NCBI GenBank assembly: GCA_019136935.1
Contig: JAGVTI010000300.1
Location: 1-18,198 of the forward strand
Reading direction: 5' to 3'
DNA from: Deltaproteobacteria bacterium
Lineage (GTDB): Bacteria; Desulfobacterota; Syntrophia; Syntrophales; JAAYKM01
DNA: 18,198 nt
The notes beneath the pieces were generated by a model that saw only the letters and a list, made by a program, of their open reading frames with translations, searched no databases and was not told where the DNA came from. Shown here piece by piece: positions 6,281 to 13,722 of this stretch. A program made the position numbers and the translations under genes. Each line of letters opens with the position of its first letter. The stretch's first letter is position 1.

Positions 6281-8449
6281 ATGGAACATGCAACCTTTTC
6301 CGTCGGGAATGAAGGGAGACAGGTCTTCTGGAACGCGGAGTACTTCGAGCCCGTTCTCTTCCTCTTCACGGCGATTGCCCTGGCGATTATGGCCTACGGC
6401 TTCTATCGGCGCTGGCGCATGTGGAAAGCCCTGGGGAAACCGGAGACCGAAGACCGATTTGCCAACCGGAACGAGCGGCTGAAGTATCTGTTCAGGAACG
6501 CAATCCTGCAGATGAACACGTTTAAAGAGCCTTACCCGGGCGTCATGCATGGACTCATCTTTTTTGGCTTTTTCGTGCTGATTTGGGGCGCCGCGTTCGA
6601 TGCGACGGAATTTCACATCACGGAACCGCTGGGATGGGCTTTTCTGCGGGGGAACTTTTACCTGGTGTTCTCCCTGATCATGGAAATATTCGGCCTGTGT
6701 GTCCTTGTCGGCACATTCATGGCCATCGACCGGCGTTACCTGACCAGGCCGGACCGCCTGGGCTACCAGGGAAAACCGGACAACGAAGCCGATGACGCCG
6801 TCGTCCTGCTTCTTCTGGCGGGCATCATCATTACGGGATTCATCATCGAGGCGCTGCGCATCCATGTCACCCGGCCTTCCTGGGAAATCTGGTCCATCGT
6901 CGGCTTCGGCATTTCGAAGATGTTCGCCGGCGTCGATCCTGAAACGGCGAAGGCCATGCACAAGGCCACCTGGTGGATCCACACGTTCCTCGCCCTCGGC
7001 TTCATCGCCTACATCCCTTATTCGAGACTCCTGCACATCTTCACGTCTCCCGCCAACCAGTACATGAAGACCATGCAGCCCGTGGGGCAGATCGAGCCGA
7101 TCCGCGATTTCGAGAATGCCGAGTCTTTCGGTGTCGGGCAGGTCCAGGATTTCACCTGGAAGCAGATTTTCGACGGCGACGCCTGTACGAAGTGCGGACG
7201 CTGCCAGGACGGCTGCCCGGCATACCTGTCCGGCAAGCCCCTGTCGCCGAAGAAGCTGACCCAGGATATCAAGAAGTACTGGCTGGAAAAGACGCCGGCG
7301 GCGATGGCCGAGCAGAAGGCGGCTTTGGAGGCGGACGAGGAATACCAGGCCAAGCAGGCGAAGAAGAATGTCTTCCTCAAGTGGCTGGACAAGGTGGATA
7401 CGGTCGTTGACGGCCTCAAGCCGGAAGCGGCGGCGGAAGAGAAGGCCCTCGTCGGCGAGGCGATCGATCTTCACGAGCTCTGGGCCTGTACGAACTGCAT
7501 GTACTGCATGGAAAACTGTCCCGTCAATATCGAGCACGTGCCGAAAGTGGTCGGGATGAGGCAGTACAAGGTCCTGATGGAAGCCGACTTCGCCCAGGAA
7601 CTCCAGCTGACCTTCCGGAACATGGAGAACAACTCCAACCCGTGGGGTATCGGCGCACACCTCAGGGCCGACTGGGCGAAGGATCTGGGCGTCAAGACCC
7701 TGGCGGAAGACCCCGGCGTGGAGTACCTCTTCTACGTCGGTTGTTCCGGCTCCTTCGACGACCGGGGCAAGAAAGTCACGGTGGCCTTCGCGAAGATTCT
7801 CCAGGCCGCGGGTGTCCGTTTCGGTATCCTGGGAACGGAAGAGGGCTGCTGCGGCGATTCGGCCATGAGAGGCGGCAACGAGTATCTCTATCAGACCCTG
7901 GCCCAGATGAATATCGAGGTCATGAACGGCTACGGTGTGAAGAAGATCATCGCTACCTGTCCTCACGGTTACAACGCCCTGAAGAAGGATTACCCCCACT
8001 TCGGCGGCAACTTCGAGGTCTACCACCACACGGAGATCATCGCCGACCTGATTGCGAAGGGCAAGATCTCCCTGAAGAAGCCGGTGGAAGGGCTCTTCAC
8101 GTACCACGATTCCTGTTTCCTCGGCCGGTACAACGATATCTACGACCAGCCGCGGAGAATCCTCAACGCCGTTCCCGGTCTGAAGCTGACGGAAATGGAG
8201 CGCAACCTGGCACGGAGCTTCTGCTGCGGCGCCGGCGGTGCGAGGATGTGGATGGAAGAGGATATCGGCGAGCGCATCAACGACATGAGGGCGGACCAGG
8301 CCATTGCGGCCGGGGCCGATACGATTGCCGTGGGCTGTCCCTTCTGCCTGACCATGATGAGCGACGGCATCAAGGACCGCAAGAAGGAGGAAAGCATGGC
8401 GGCCCTGGATATCGCCGAAATCGTCTGGAAGGCCATGGATCTGGAATAA
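6281..8449 (+). CDS. Membrane-bound heterodisulfide-reductase-like Fe-S oxidoreductase (putative ETF:quinone oxidoreductase)
   Basis: A 722-residue protein joining a NarI/HdrE-like cytochrome b membrane domain to a HdrD-like soluble part. About five membrane segments are visible (roughly 21-42, 88-106, 125-148, 171-191, 231-250). His234 and His252, 18 residues apart as in NarI, are candidate haem ligands, as is His90. Two [4Fe-4S] motifs follow: CTKCGRCQDGCP (Cys302, 305, 308, 312) and CTNCMYCMENCP (Cys403, 406, 409, 413). Then come two CCG domains (Cys488, 523, 524, 560; Cys612, 648, 649, 686, 689). Homologues beside etfBA in syntrophs are thought to move electrons from ETF to menaquinone, enabling reverse electron transfer. 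ATG 6281 follows ACGGAGG (6270-6276); an in-frame start at 6182 would lie upstream of the promoter candidate. It probably has its own promoter and a strong terminator. Confidence 0.93.
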   Translation: MEHATFSVGNEGRQVFWNAEYFEPVLFLFTAIALAIMAYGFYRRWRMWKALGKPETEDRFANRNERLKYLFRNAILQMNTFKEPYPGVMHGLIFFGFFVLIWGAAFDATEFHITEPLGWAFLRGNFYLVFSLIMEIFGLCVLVGTFMAIDRRYLTRPDRLGYQGKPDNEADDAVVLLLLAGIIITGFIIEALRIHVTRPSWEIWSIVGFGISKMFAGVDPETAKAMHKATWWIHTFLALGFIAYIPYSRLLHIFTSPANQYMKTMQPVGQIEPIRDFENAESFGVGQVQDFTWKQIFDGDACTKCGRCQDGCPAYLSGKPLSPKKLTQDIKKYWLEKTPAAMAEQKAALEADEEYQAKQAKKNVFLKWLDKVDTVVDGLKPEAAAEEKALVGEAIDLHELWACTNCMYCMENCPVNIEHVPKVVGMRQYKVLMEADFAQELQLTFRNMENNSNPWGIGAHLRADWAKDLGVKTLAEDPGVEYLFYVGCSGSFDDRGKKVTVAFAKILQAAGVRFGILGTEEGCCGDSAMRGGNEYLYQTLAQMNIEVMNGYGVKKIIATCPHGYNALKKDYPHFGGNFEVYHHTEIIADLIAKGKISLKKPVEGLFTYHDSCFLGRYNDIYDQPRRILNAVPGLKLTEMERNLARSFCCGAGGARMWMEEDIGERINDMRADQAIAAGADTIAVGCPFCLTMMSDGIKDRKKEESMAALDIAEIVWKAMDLE

Positions 8450-8500
8450 GAAGCGGGCACCTTTCCGGGACGATGTGAGGAATCGTTCGGGTGATTTCGG

Positions 8501-8538
8501 GCACCCCCTGAACCGGTGACGGTCGGGGGGTGCTTTTT
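8501..8538 (+). terminator. Rho-independent terminator after the Fe-S oxidoreductase gene
   Basis: GCACCCCC (8501-8508) pairs with GGGGGTGC (8526-8533) and is followed by TTTTT (8534-8538). A secondary stem, ACCG/CGGT, forms within the loop. It is a strong intrinsic terminator. Confidence 0.85.
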
Positions 8539-8781
8539 GTTGGGAAACCTTTCCGGAACGAGGATTCCGCCTTGCTTTCCGCCGATCCACTATGCTAAGG
8601 GAATCCGTGTTTTTCAGTGTCAATCCAATCAGAAAAAGCACAAATACCGGGCGCGGCAGTCTTCTTTTCCGCTGACCGGAACCGGGTCGAGGGTATGGGA
8701 ACGGCGATGACGGGCGTTTCGACCCTGCCCGAAGCACGGGGGGCCGGCTTGAAATACACGAAGAAAAGAGGGGGAGGAAAA
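8539..8781 (+). other. Leader region of the FadL-type gene
   Basis: No gene is supported here. An in-frame extension of the downstream gene back to 8617 has no ribosome site and would bury its signal peptide. An imperfect hairpin, GTGTTTTTC with GAAAAAGCAC (about 8607-8642), is the only visible structure. I see no promoter with good spacing. Confidence 0.4.
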
Positions 8782-10122
8782 ATGAGGAAACGGGGGTTTA
8801 CTGCGTTTGTCGCGTTATGGGCCGTTGCATTCTGCATGACGGTGACCGCATGGGCGGGAAACGTCGACACATACGGCATCGGCGCAAAGGCGACGGCCCT
8901 GGGCGGCGCCTTCAGCGCCTACGCGGACGATCCCTTCGCGATCTATTACAACCCGGCGGGACTCACCCAGATCAAGCAGCCCATGATCTCCGCGGGGGCC
9001 AATGTCATCAAGCCGGTCCTCCGGGTTGACGATTACCGGGTGACGGGCATGAATGCGGCTGTTACGGACGACGTGGGCCCCGCCGACATGTACGACCAGT
9101 CGCGCCTGCTGGCCGTTCCCCACCTGGGCTTCACCATGCCGGTCGGAAAGGGATTTTCCGCCGGGATTGCCGCCTATGTGCCCTTCGGCCTCGATATCCA
9201 GTGGAAACATGACGTTCCGGCCTCCGGATACTGCGGCAACCCCGGAGCCTATAATTCTTATCGCTCCTGGTACATGCGGGAAGTGGTCACGCCGACCGTC
9301 GCCTACCGGTTCAACGATTATTGGTCCATCGGGGCGGGCATTTCCCTGGGCAAGACCAGAAGCGGCGTCGAAAGACTCATGTTCGCCCCGAGTGTCGCCG
9401 CCTTGCATAATAAAAGGGTGCTGACGGACCTGGACGACGATTTCAACTGGTCGTTCAATGTCGGATTGATGTTCAGGCCCGCGAAGTCTCTGGCGATGGG
9501 CCTCACCTACCGGGGAAAAACGGATACGGACCTCGAGGGGACGACGGAAGTCAGGGGAATCAAGGGAATTCCCAACAGCAAGGTGCATGCGAAAACGGAA
9601 ATCGACAGCCCCGATCAGATCCAGGCCGGCATCCGGTACATGCCCAGCGACCGGATTTCCGTGGAAGCGGACCTGGTCTGGACCCACTGGTCGACGGTTA
9701 AAAGCTACACGGTGAAGTTCGACCGGCCCCTGCTCGGCTCGGTATCCTCCGAGTATTTCCCGCGGGACTGGGACGATACGTATCAGCTGCGCCTGGGGGC
9801 GGAGTGGAAGGTCAACGGGACGTTCACCCTCCGGGGATCCTATTTTTACGATCCGACGCCCATTCCCGACGACACGCTGGACCTCCAGTGGCCCGATGCG
9901 GACAAGCATACCTTCGCCCTGGGGACCGGCCTGAGTTTCGGCAATCTCAGCATCGATACGACGATCCAGTATACCTGGATTCAGAGCCGGCAGCTGCAGG
10001 TCAACGGGGAAAGCGGGAATCTCAACAATGCGTATCATAAAGGCGGCGGCAGCCCCAGGGTTTCCCTGGAGGCGGACGGCCACCTCTGGGGCGGCGCCCT
10101 GACGATGAACTATCAATTTTAA
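8782..10122 (+). CDS. FadL/OmpP1-family outer-membrane long-chain fatty-acid channel
   Basis: A 446-residue protein of the FadL/TodX/OmpP1 family, which forms a 14-strand beta barrel that lets hydrophobic substrates such as fatty acids or aromatic hydrocarbons pass the outer membrane. The signal peptide (residues 1-25, cleavage at AWA|GN) leads into the family's hallmark N-terminus: GIGAKATALGGAFSAYADDP (32-51), then IYYNPAGL (54-61). The C-terminus ends in aromatic F (NYQF), the usual barrel-assembly signal. ATG 8782 is preceded by GGGGAGG (8771-8777). The next gene, 95 bp downstream on the same strand, is a long-chain acyl-CoA ligase, so the pair looks like an uptake-and-activation unit (vectorial acylation). 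Exact substrate cannot be told from sequence. Confidence 0.9.
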   Translation: MRKRGFTAFVALWAVAFCMTVTAWAGNVDTYGIGAKATALGGAFSAYADDPFAIYYNPAGLTQIKQPMISAGANVIKPVLRVDDYRVTGMNAAVTDDVGPADMYDQSRLLAVPHLGFTMPVGKGFSAGIAAYVPFGLDIQWKHDVPASGYCGNPGAYNSYRSWYMREVVTPTVAYRFNDYWSIGAGISLGKTRSGVERLMFAPSVAALHNKRVLTDLDDDFNWSFNVGLMFRPAKSLAMGLTYRGKTDTDLEGTTEVRGIKGIPNSKVHAKTEIDSPDQIQAGIRYMPSDRISVEADLVWTHWSTVKSYTVKFDRPLLGSVSSEYFPRDWDDTYQLRLGAEWKVNGTFTLRGSYFYDPTPIPDDTLDLQWPDADKHTFALGTGLSFGNLSIDTTIQYTWIQSRQLQVNGESGNLNNAYHKGGGSPRVSLEADGHLWGGALTMNYQF

Positions 10123-10217
10123 GGTTCGATCGAGGGTGCCCCGAACGGGGGAGGGAGAACCGCCCGAGGGTACGAAGGGGCGGTCTCTGGCGGACAAGCC
10201 GCGAGGAAAATGGGGTG

Positions 10218-11903
10218 ATGGAAAAAAGTCCTTACCTGGAAAAACCGTGGTTGAAGCACTACGAGAAGGGGGTGCCCGAGTTTATACGGTATGAGGAGAT
10301 CTGCCTGCCGGATATCCTGGAACGGACGGTGCGGGATTTCCCCGATCGGACGGCGCTCATTTTCGAGGGATACAAGCTGTCCTTCCGTCAGATGAAGGAC
10401 CTGGTCGACCGCTTTGCGGGGTGCCTCGTTTCTTTCGGGGTCAAGCAGGGCGATGCCGTGGCCGTCATTCTCCCGAACATGATTCAATGCGTGGTCGCTT
10501 ACTACGCCGTCATGAAGATCGGGGCCGTCGCCGTCATGAACAACCCCCTGTACTCGGACCGGGAACTGGAGTACCAGTTCAGCGACTCGGGCGCGACGGT
10601 CCTGATCGCCATCGATCTTCTGGGGAACCGGATGATCGACCTCCGGCCGAAGACGAAAATCAGGCAGATCGTCATCGCCTCCATCGGGGACTACCTGCCC
10701 TTTCCCAAGAACGTGCTTTTCCCCCTGGTGGCGAAGAAGAGGAAGCTGGCCGCCGACGTGAAATCCGCGCCGGACGTCTATTCCTGGAAGGACTGCATCG
10801 CCCGCCACGAGCCCCTCGATCAATCGGCCCGAATCGGGTTCGACGACGTGGCCATGTACCAGTACACGGGCGGTACCACGGGGATTTCCAAGGGCGTCGA
10901 ACTGACCCAGTCCAACCTGAGCAAACAGGTCCAGCAGTGTGTCGCCTGGTTTCCGCAACTGGAGCGGGGCAGGGAGATCATGCTGGGTGCGCTGCCGTAT
11001 TTTCATGTTTTCGGGCTGACGGCGTCGATGAACCTGTCCGTTTTCATGGGGTGGACCCAGATTCTCATTCCCAAGCCCCAGGCGGATCCGCTTTTGACGG
11101 CGATCAAGAAGCACCGCCCGACCTTTGCTCCCCTGGTTCCCACGATGTACGTGGGACTCCTCGGCCATCCCGACCTCAAGAAAACCGATGTAAGATGCCT
11201 GAAGGGGGCGTTTTCGGGAAGCGCGCCCCTGCCCGTGGAAGTGATCCGTGAATTCGAAGCGGCGACCGGCGCCGTGATCGTCGAGGGGTTCGGCATGACG
11301 GAGACGTCACCGGTGACCCACATCAATCCCTTTGCCGGGGGAGCCCGGAAGGTGGGCAGCGTCGGCATCCCGATTTCCGATACCCTGTCCCGGATCGTGG
11401 ACATCGAGGAAGGTTTGCGGGAGATGCCCGTCGGAGAATCGGGGGAACTCGTGATCAAGGGCCCCCAGGTGATGAAGGGATACAAGGGGAAGGCGGATGA
11501 AACGGCCATGACCCTGCGTGACGGCTGGTGCTACACCGGGGATATCGCCGTCATGGACGAGGACGGTTATTTCTTCATCGTGGACCGGAAAAAAGACATG
11601 ATCCTTTCCGGCGGGTTCAACGTCTACCCCCGGGAAATCGACGAGGTGTTCTACACCCACCCGAAGGTGCAGGAGGCCTGCGCCATCGGCATCCCCGACC
11701 CCAAGCGGGGGGAGAACGTCAAGGTGTTCGTCGTGCTGAAGGAAGGGGAGCAGGCGACGCAGCAGGAACTGATCGATTACTGCAAGACGAGGCTGGCCGT
11801 CTACAAGCTGCCGACGGAAATCGAGTTCCGCAGCGAACTGCCCAAGACGGCGGTAGGAAAAGTCCTGAGAAAGGAACTGAAAAAGATGGGGTCAAATCTT
11901 TAA
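10218..11903 (+). CDS. Long-chain-fatty-acid-CoA ligase, AMP-forming
   Basis: A 561-residue FadD-type ligase that converts a fatty acid, ATP and CoA to acyl-CoA, AMP and PPi. Motifs: P-loop YTGGTTGISKG (216-226), GFGMTETSP (357-365), YTGDIAVMDEDGYF (439-452), the hinge RKKDMILSGGFNVYPREID (457-475), and PKTAVGK (542-548) with catalytic Lys548. ATG 10218 is preferred because AGGA (10204-10207) lies 10 nt upstream; GTG 10215 is an alternative adding one residue. It follows the FadL-type gene by 95 bp, a spacer with a 7-bp hairpin (10159-10184) but no U-run, so they are probably co-transcribed. The last four residues, GSNL, and the stop codon lie inside a 136-bp repeat, so the natural end of the gene has been replaced. 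Confidence 0.93.
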   Translation: MEKSPYLEKPWLKHYEKGVPEFIRYEEICLPDILERTVRDFPDRTALIFEGYKLSFRQMKDLVDRFAGCLVSFGVKQGDAVAVILPNMIQCVVAYYAVMKIGAVAVMNNPLYSDRELEYQFSDSGATVLIAIDLLGNRMIDLRPKTKIRQIVIASIGDYLPFPKNVLFPLVAKKRKLAADVKSAPDVYSWKDCIARHEPLDQSARIGFDDVAMYQYTGGTTGISKGVELTQSNLSKQVQQCVAWFPQLERGREIMLGALPYFHVFGLTASMNLSVFMGWTQILIPKPQADPLLTAIKKHRPTFAPLVPTMYVGLLGHPDLKKTDVRCLKGAFSGSAPLPVEVIREFEAATGAVIVEGFGMTETSPVTHINPFAGGARKVGSVGIPISDTLSRIVDIEEGLREMPVGESGELVIKGPQVMKGYKGKADETAMTLRDGWCYTGDIAVMDEDGYFFIVDRKKDMILSGGFNVYPREIDEVFYTHPKVQEACAIGIPDPKRGENVKVFVVLKEGEQATQQELIDYCKTRLAVYKLPTEIEFRSELPKTAVGKVLRKELKKMGSNL

Positions 11904-12022
11904 TCTTGACAATTGGACGGGCAGCGCCCATCCTGCAAAATAAAAGGGGGACCGGTTTCAAACCGGTCCCCCTTTTGTTCAGATGGTCCGAACCGAACAC
12001 GAGGGCACCATCCCGTTTCTTT
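11887..12022 (+). repeat. 136-bp direct repeat, copy 1 (REP/MITE-like)
   Basis: Identical to 13541-13676 except at 11955 (G, versus A in copy 2) and 12007 (A, versus G). It starts with TGGGGTCAAATCTTTAATC and contains GGGCAGCGCCC plus a 17-bp-arm palindrome. Weaker similarity seems to continue about 20 bp past the end. It overlaps the last codons of the upstream ligase gene. Similar TGGGGTCA-type ends flank REP-like elements mobilised by Y1-type transposases in related bacteria (recalled, not searched). No transposase is present in the window. Confidence 0.93.
11942..11976. terminator. Palindromic bidirectional terminator in repeat copy 1
   Basis: Seventeen-base arms (11942-11958 and 11960-11976) are perfectly complementary around a single central C. 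They begin AAAAGGGGG and end CCCCCTTTT, so either strand gives a GC-rich stem followed by four U residues. It lies 38 nt after the ligase stop and is its likely terminator. Confidence 0.75.
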
Positions 12023-12194
12023 CCAAGACCCGTGCTTGCTGAAGTAATAAGAGGAAGAGATTCTTCGGCCGGCGCCTCAGAACGATATTACGGCACGGTC
12101 TCCGAGTTCGGTATAGCAGCCTGACCAACTTTTTACCAGGGCATCAACATCCGCATGAAAATAAAACCGTCTGGTGTGAGAGAACGTATAATTC

Positions 12195-12245
12195 TTGACA
12201 TGAATAGACAATATTGTTAAAAATTGTTCACTTGAATGGACAATA
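12195..12245 (+). promoter_or_regulatory. Promoter and repeated operator-like motifs before the AAA ATPase gene
   Basis: TTGACA (12195-12200) and TTAAAA (12217-12222) are spaced by 16 nt. The spacer holds a perfect 10-bp palindrome, ACAATATTGT (12208-12217). TGAATRGACAATA occurs twice, 32 bp apart (12201-12213 and 12233-12245), and ATTGTT occurs twice, 10 bp apart (12213-12218 and 12223-12228), in inverted orientation to the ACAAT cores. Such an array around the -10 suggests an operator. There is no Shine-Dalgarno before the start codon at 12250. Confidence 0.42.
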
Positions 12246-12249
12246 ATAA

Positions 12250-13539
12250 ATGAATATTGAAATCATCAAGAAAATCATAGCGGAATGGCTTGAAGATAAG
12301 GTTTTCCCGGTCCTGATAGAAAGGGATGTGCCGAGTCCGGTCTTGGCGCAGGTGTCGGAGATCATCGCCATCGCGGGGCCGAGGCGGGCAGGAAAAACCT
12401 GTTATATGTACCAGTTGATTCAGGATCTCCTGGTACAAGGGAAATGGACCCGGGAAGATATTCTGTTTGTCGATTTCGAAGATTATCGTCTCGCGGATTT
12501 CACCGCCACCGACACAGACGTTTTGTTTACCGCTTTTCAACAGGTCGCCGGAAGGGCCCCGACTTTTCTATTTTTTGATGAAATCCAGCAATTGCCGGGC
12601 TGGAGCCGGGTGCTGAGAACCCTTCATAATCAGAATCGCTACAAAATTGTCGTTACAGGCAGCAATGCCGCTCTTCTGGAACGGGAGATCGCTACGGAAT
12701 TGCGCGGCCGGTGCCAAAACATTCTCATGATGCCCTTTTCCTTTCGTGAATTTCTACGCTTTCACGATGTTCCCGCCGACGAGCGGACGCTGTTGACCCC
12801 GGGAAGAGGGAGAGTTCTGAAGGGCTTTGAACAATATCTGCAAGAGGGCGGCTTTCCAGAAGTCGTCAAAAAGGAAACGGTCCAGGAAAAACGGGAGCTC
12901 CTGCAAAGCTATTATCGGACGATTTATTACAGGGATATTCTGGAACGCTATAATATAAAAGCGAAAACCGTTTTAGAAGCCGTCATGCGCTATAGCCTGG
13001 ACATTTCTTCAGATCTGTTTTCCATCTCCATGCTCGAAAGAGAGTTGAAGCGTCATCAACTTCCGGGAAGTAAGCAAACCATCTCCAATTATCTTGGATA
13101 CTTGAAGGAGAGTTTTTTCATCGTTGCCCATGACAAGTTCAGTTACTCCCCTCGTCAGCGGATCATGAATCCCAAGAAGATCTATCTTCTGGATACGGGC
13201 TTTTCCCTTATATCGACGGGATTTTCCGAAAATCGGGGGAAATTGTTGGAAAATATAGTCGCCATCGAAATGTTCAGACGGAAAAAAGAATGTTTCTATT
13301 ACAAAGGCCGGCGGGAATGCGATTTCATCATAAAAGAAGGAACAAAGCCCACGATGGCCATTCAGGTTTGCTGGGAACTCACGCCAAGGAATGAATTGCG
13401 CGAATTAAGGGGGCTTGGGGAGGCCATGCGCACACTGGCGATTGAGCAGGGGCTTATCCTCACCCATGATGAAGAAAAGGAACTGTCCTTTGAAGGAGCG
13501 CTGATCCGTGTTATGCCGGTCTGGAAATGGCTGCTGTAA
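12250..13539 (+). CDS. AAA-family ATPase with C-terminal DUF4143 (degenerate PD-(D/E)XK-like) domain
   Basis: A 429-residue protein. The N-terminal ATPase has Walker A GPRRAGKT (43-50), Walker B FLFFDEIQ (106-113) and a sensor-like TGSNA (136-140). The C-terminal half matches the DUF4143 pattern: SYYRTIYYRDILERY (220-234), YLGYLKESFF (281-290), KIYLLDTG (310-317) and a nuclease-fold-like core with Asp358 and IQVCWE (371-376), where the expected catalytic E-x-K is Q-V-C. The family is abundant, often mobile, and its function is poorly known. Base composition is visibly AT-richer than the neighbours (more ATA, TTA and AAA codons), suggesting transfer. It is bracketed by two 136-bp direct repeats, and its stop codon lies one base before the second. 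There is no ribosome site, so translation may be weak or nearly leaderless. A DNA-related role is plausible but unproven. Confidence 0.92.
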   Translation: MNIEIIKKIIAEWLEDKVFPVLIERDVPSPVLAQVSEIIAIAGPRRAGKTCYMYQLIQDLLVQGKWTREDILFVDFEDYRLADFTATDTDVLFTAFQQVAGRAPTFLFFDEIQQLPGWSRVLRTLHNQNRYKIVVTGSNAALLEREIATELRGRCQNILMMPFSFREFLRFHDVPADERTLLTPGRGRVLKGFEQYLQEGGFPEVVKKETVQEKRELLQSYYRTIYYRDILERYNIKAKTVLEAVMRYSLDISSDLFSISMLERELKRHQLPGSKQTISNYLGYLKESFFIVAHDKFSYSPRQRIMNPKKIYLLDTGFSLISTGFSENRGKLLENIVAIEMFRRKKECFYYKGRRECDFIIKEGTKPTMAIQVCWELTPRNELRELRGLGEAMRTLAIEQGLILTHDEEKELSFEGALIRVMPVWKWLL

Positions 13540-13540
13540 T

Positions 13541-13676
13541 TGGGGTCAAATCTTTAATCTTGACAATTGGACGGGCAGCGCCCATCCTGCAAAATAAAAG
13601 GGGGACCGATTTCAAACCGGTCCCCCTTTTGTTCAGATGGTCCGAACCGAACACGAGGGCGCCATCCCGTTTCTTT
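13541..13676 (+). repeat. 136-bp direct repeat, copy 2 (REP/MITE-like)
   Basis: The second copy of the repeat at 11887-12022, with two mismatches (13609 and 13661). The offset between copies is 1654 bp. It begins one base after the ATPase stop codon and fills the space between that gene and the convergent phosphoglycerate mutase gene. Confidence 0.93.
13596..13630. terminator. Palindromic bidirectional terminator in repeat copy 2
   Basis: The same 17-base-arm palindrome as in copy 1, but base 13609 (A) faces C13617, a single mismatch. Poly-A/poly-T flanks on both sides make it a plausible terminator for the ATPase gene (plus) and for the convergent phosphoglycerate mutase gene (minus), which ends about 95 bp away. 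Confidence 0.7.
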
Positions 13677-13722
13677 TCGATGCCCGCATGGCTTGCGGTC
13701 CCCCATGTCATGTGTTAGGTCC

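Noticed and set aside
6248..8737. 829-codon minus-strand open frame opposite the Fe-S oxidoreductase gene
   Set aside because: Antisense shadow of a gene with complete cofactor motifs; no ribosome site or recognisable family.
10159..10184. 7-bp hairpin between the FadL-type gene and the ligase as a terminator
   Set aside because: No U-run follows on the plus strand, so termination is not supported.
8815..10197. 460-codon minus-strand open frame opposite the FadL-type gene
   Set aside because: Shadow frame; the plus-strand reading has a signal peptide and FadL hallmark residues.
12155..12220. 21-codon frame upstream of the ATPase gene
   Set aside because: No ribosome site, and it overlaps the promoter elements; no recognisable family, so chance or a remnant is likelier.
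11887..13676. CRISPR array or insertion-sequence inverted ends
   Set aside because: Only two long direct copies exist, 1654 bp apart, with no regular spacers; they are in the same orientation and enclose no transposase.
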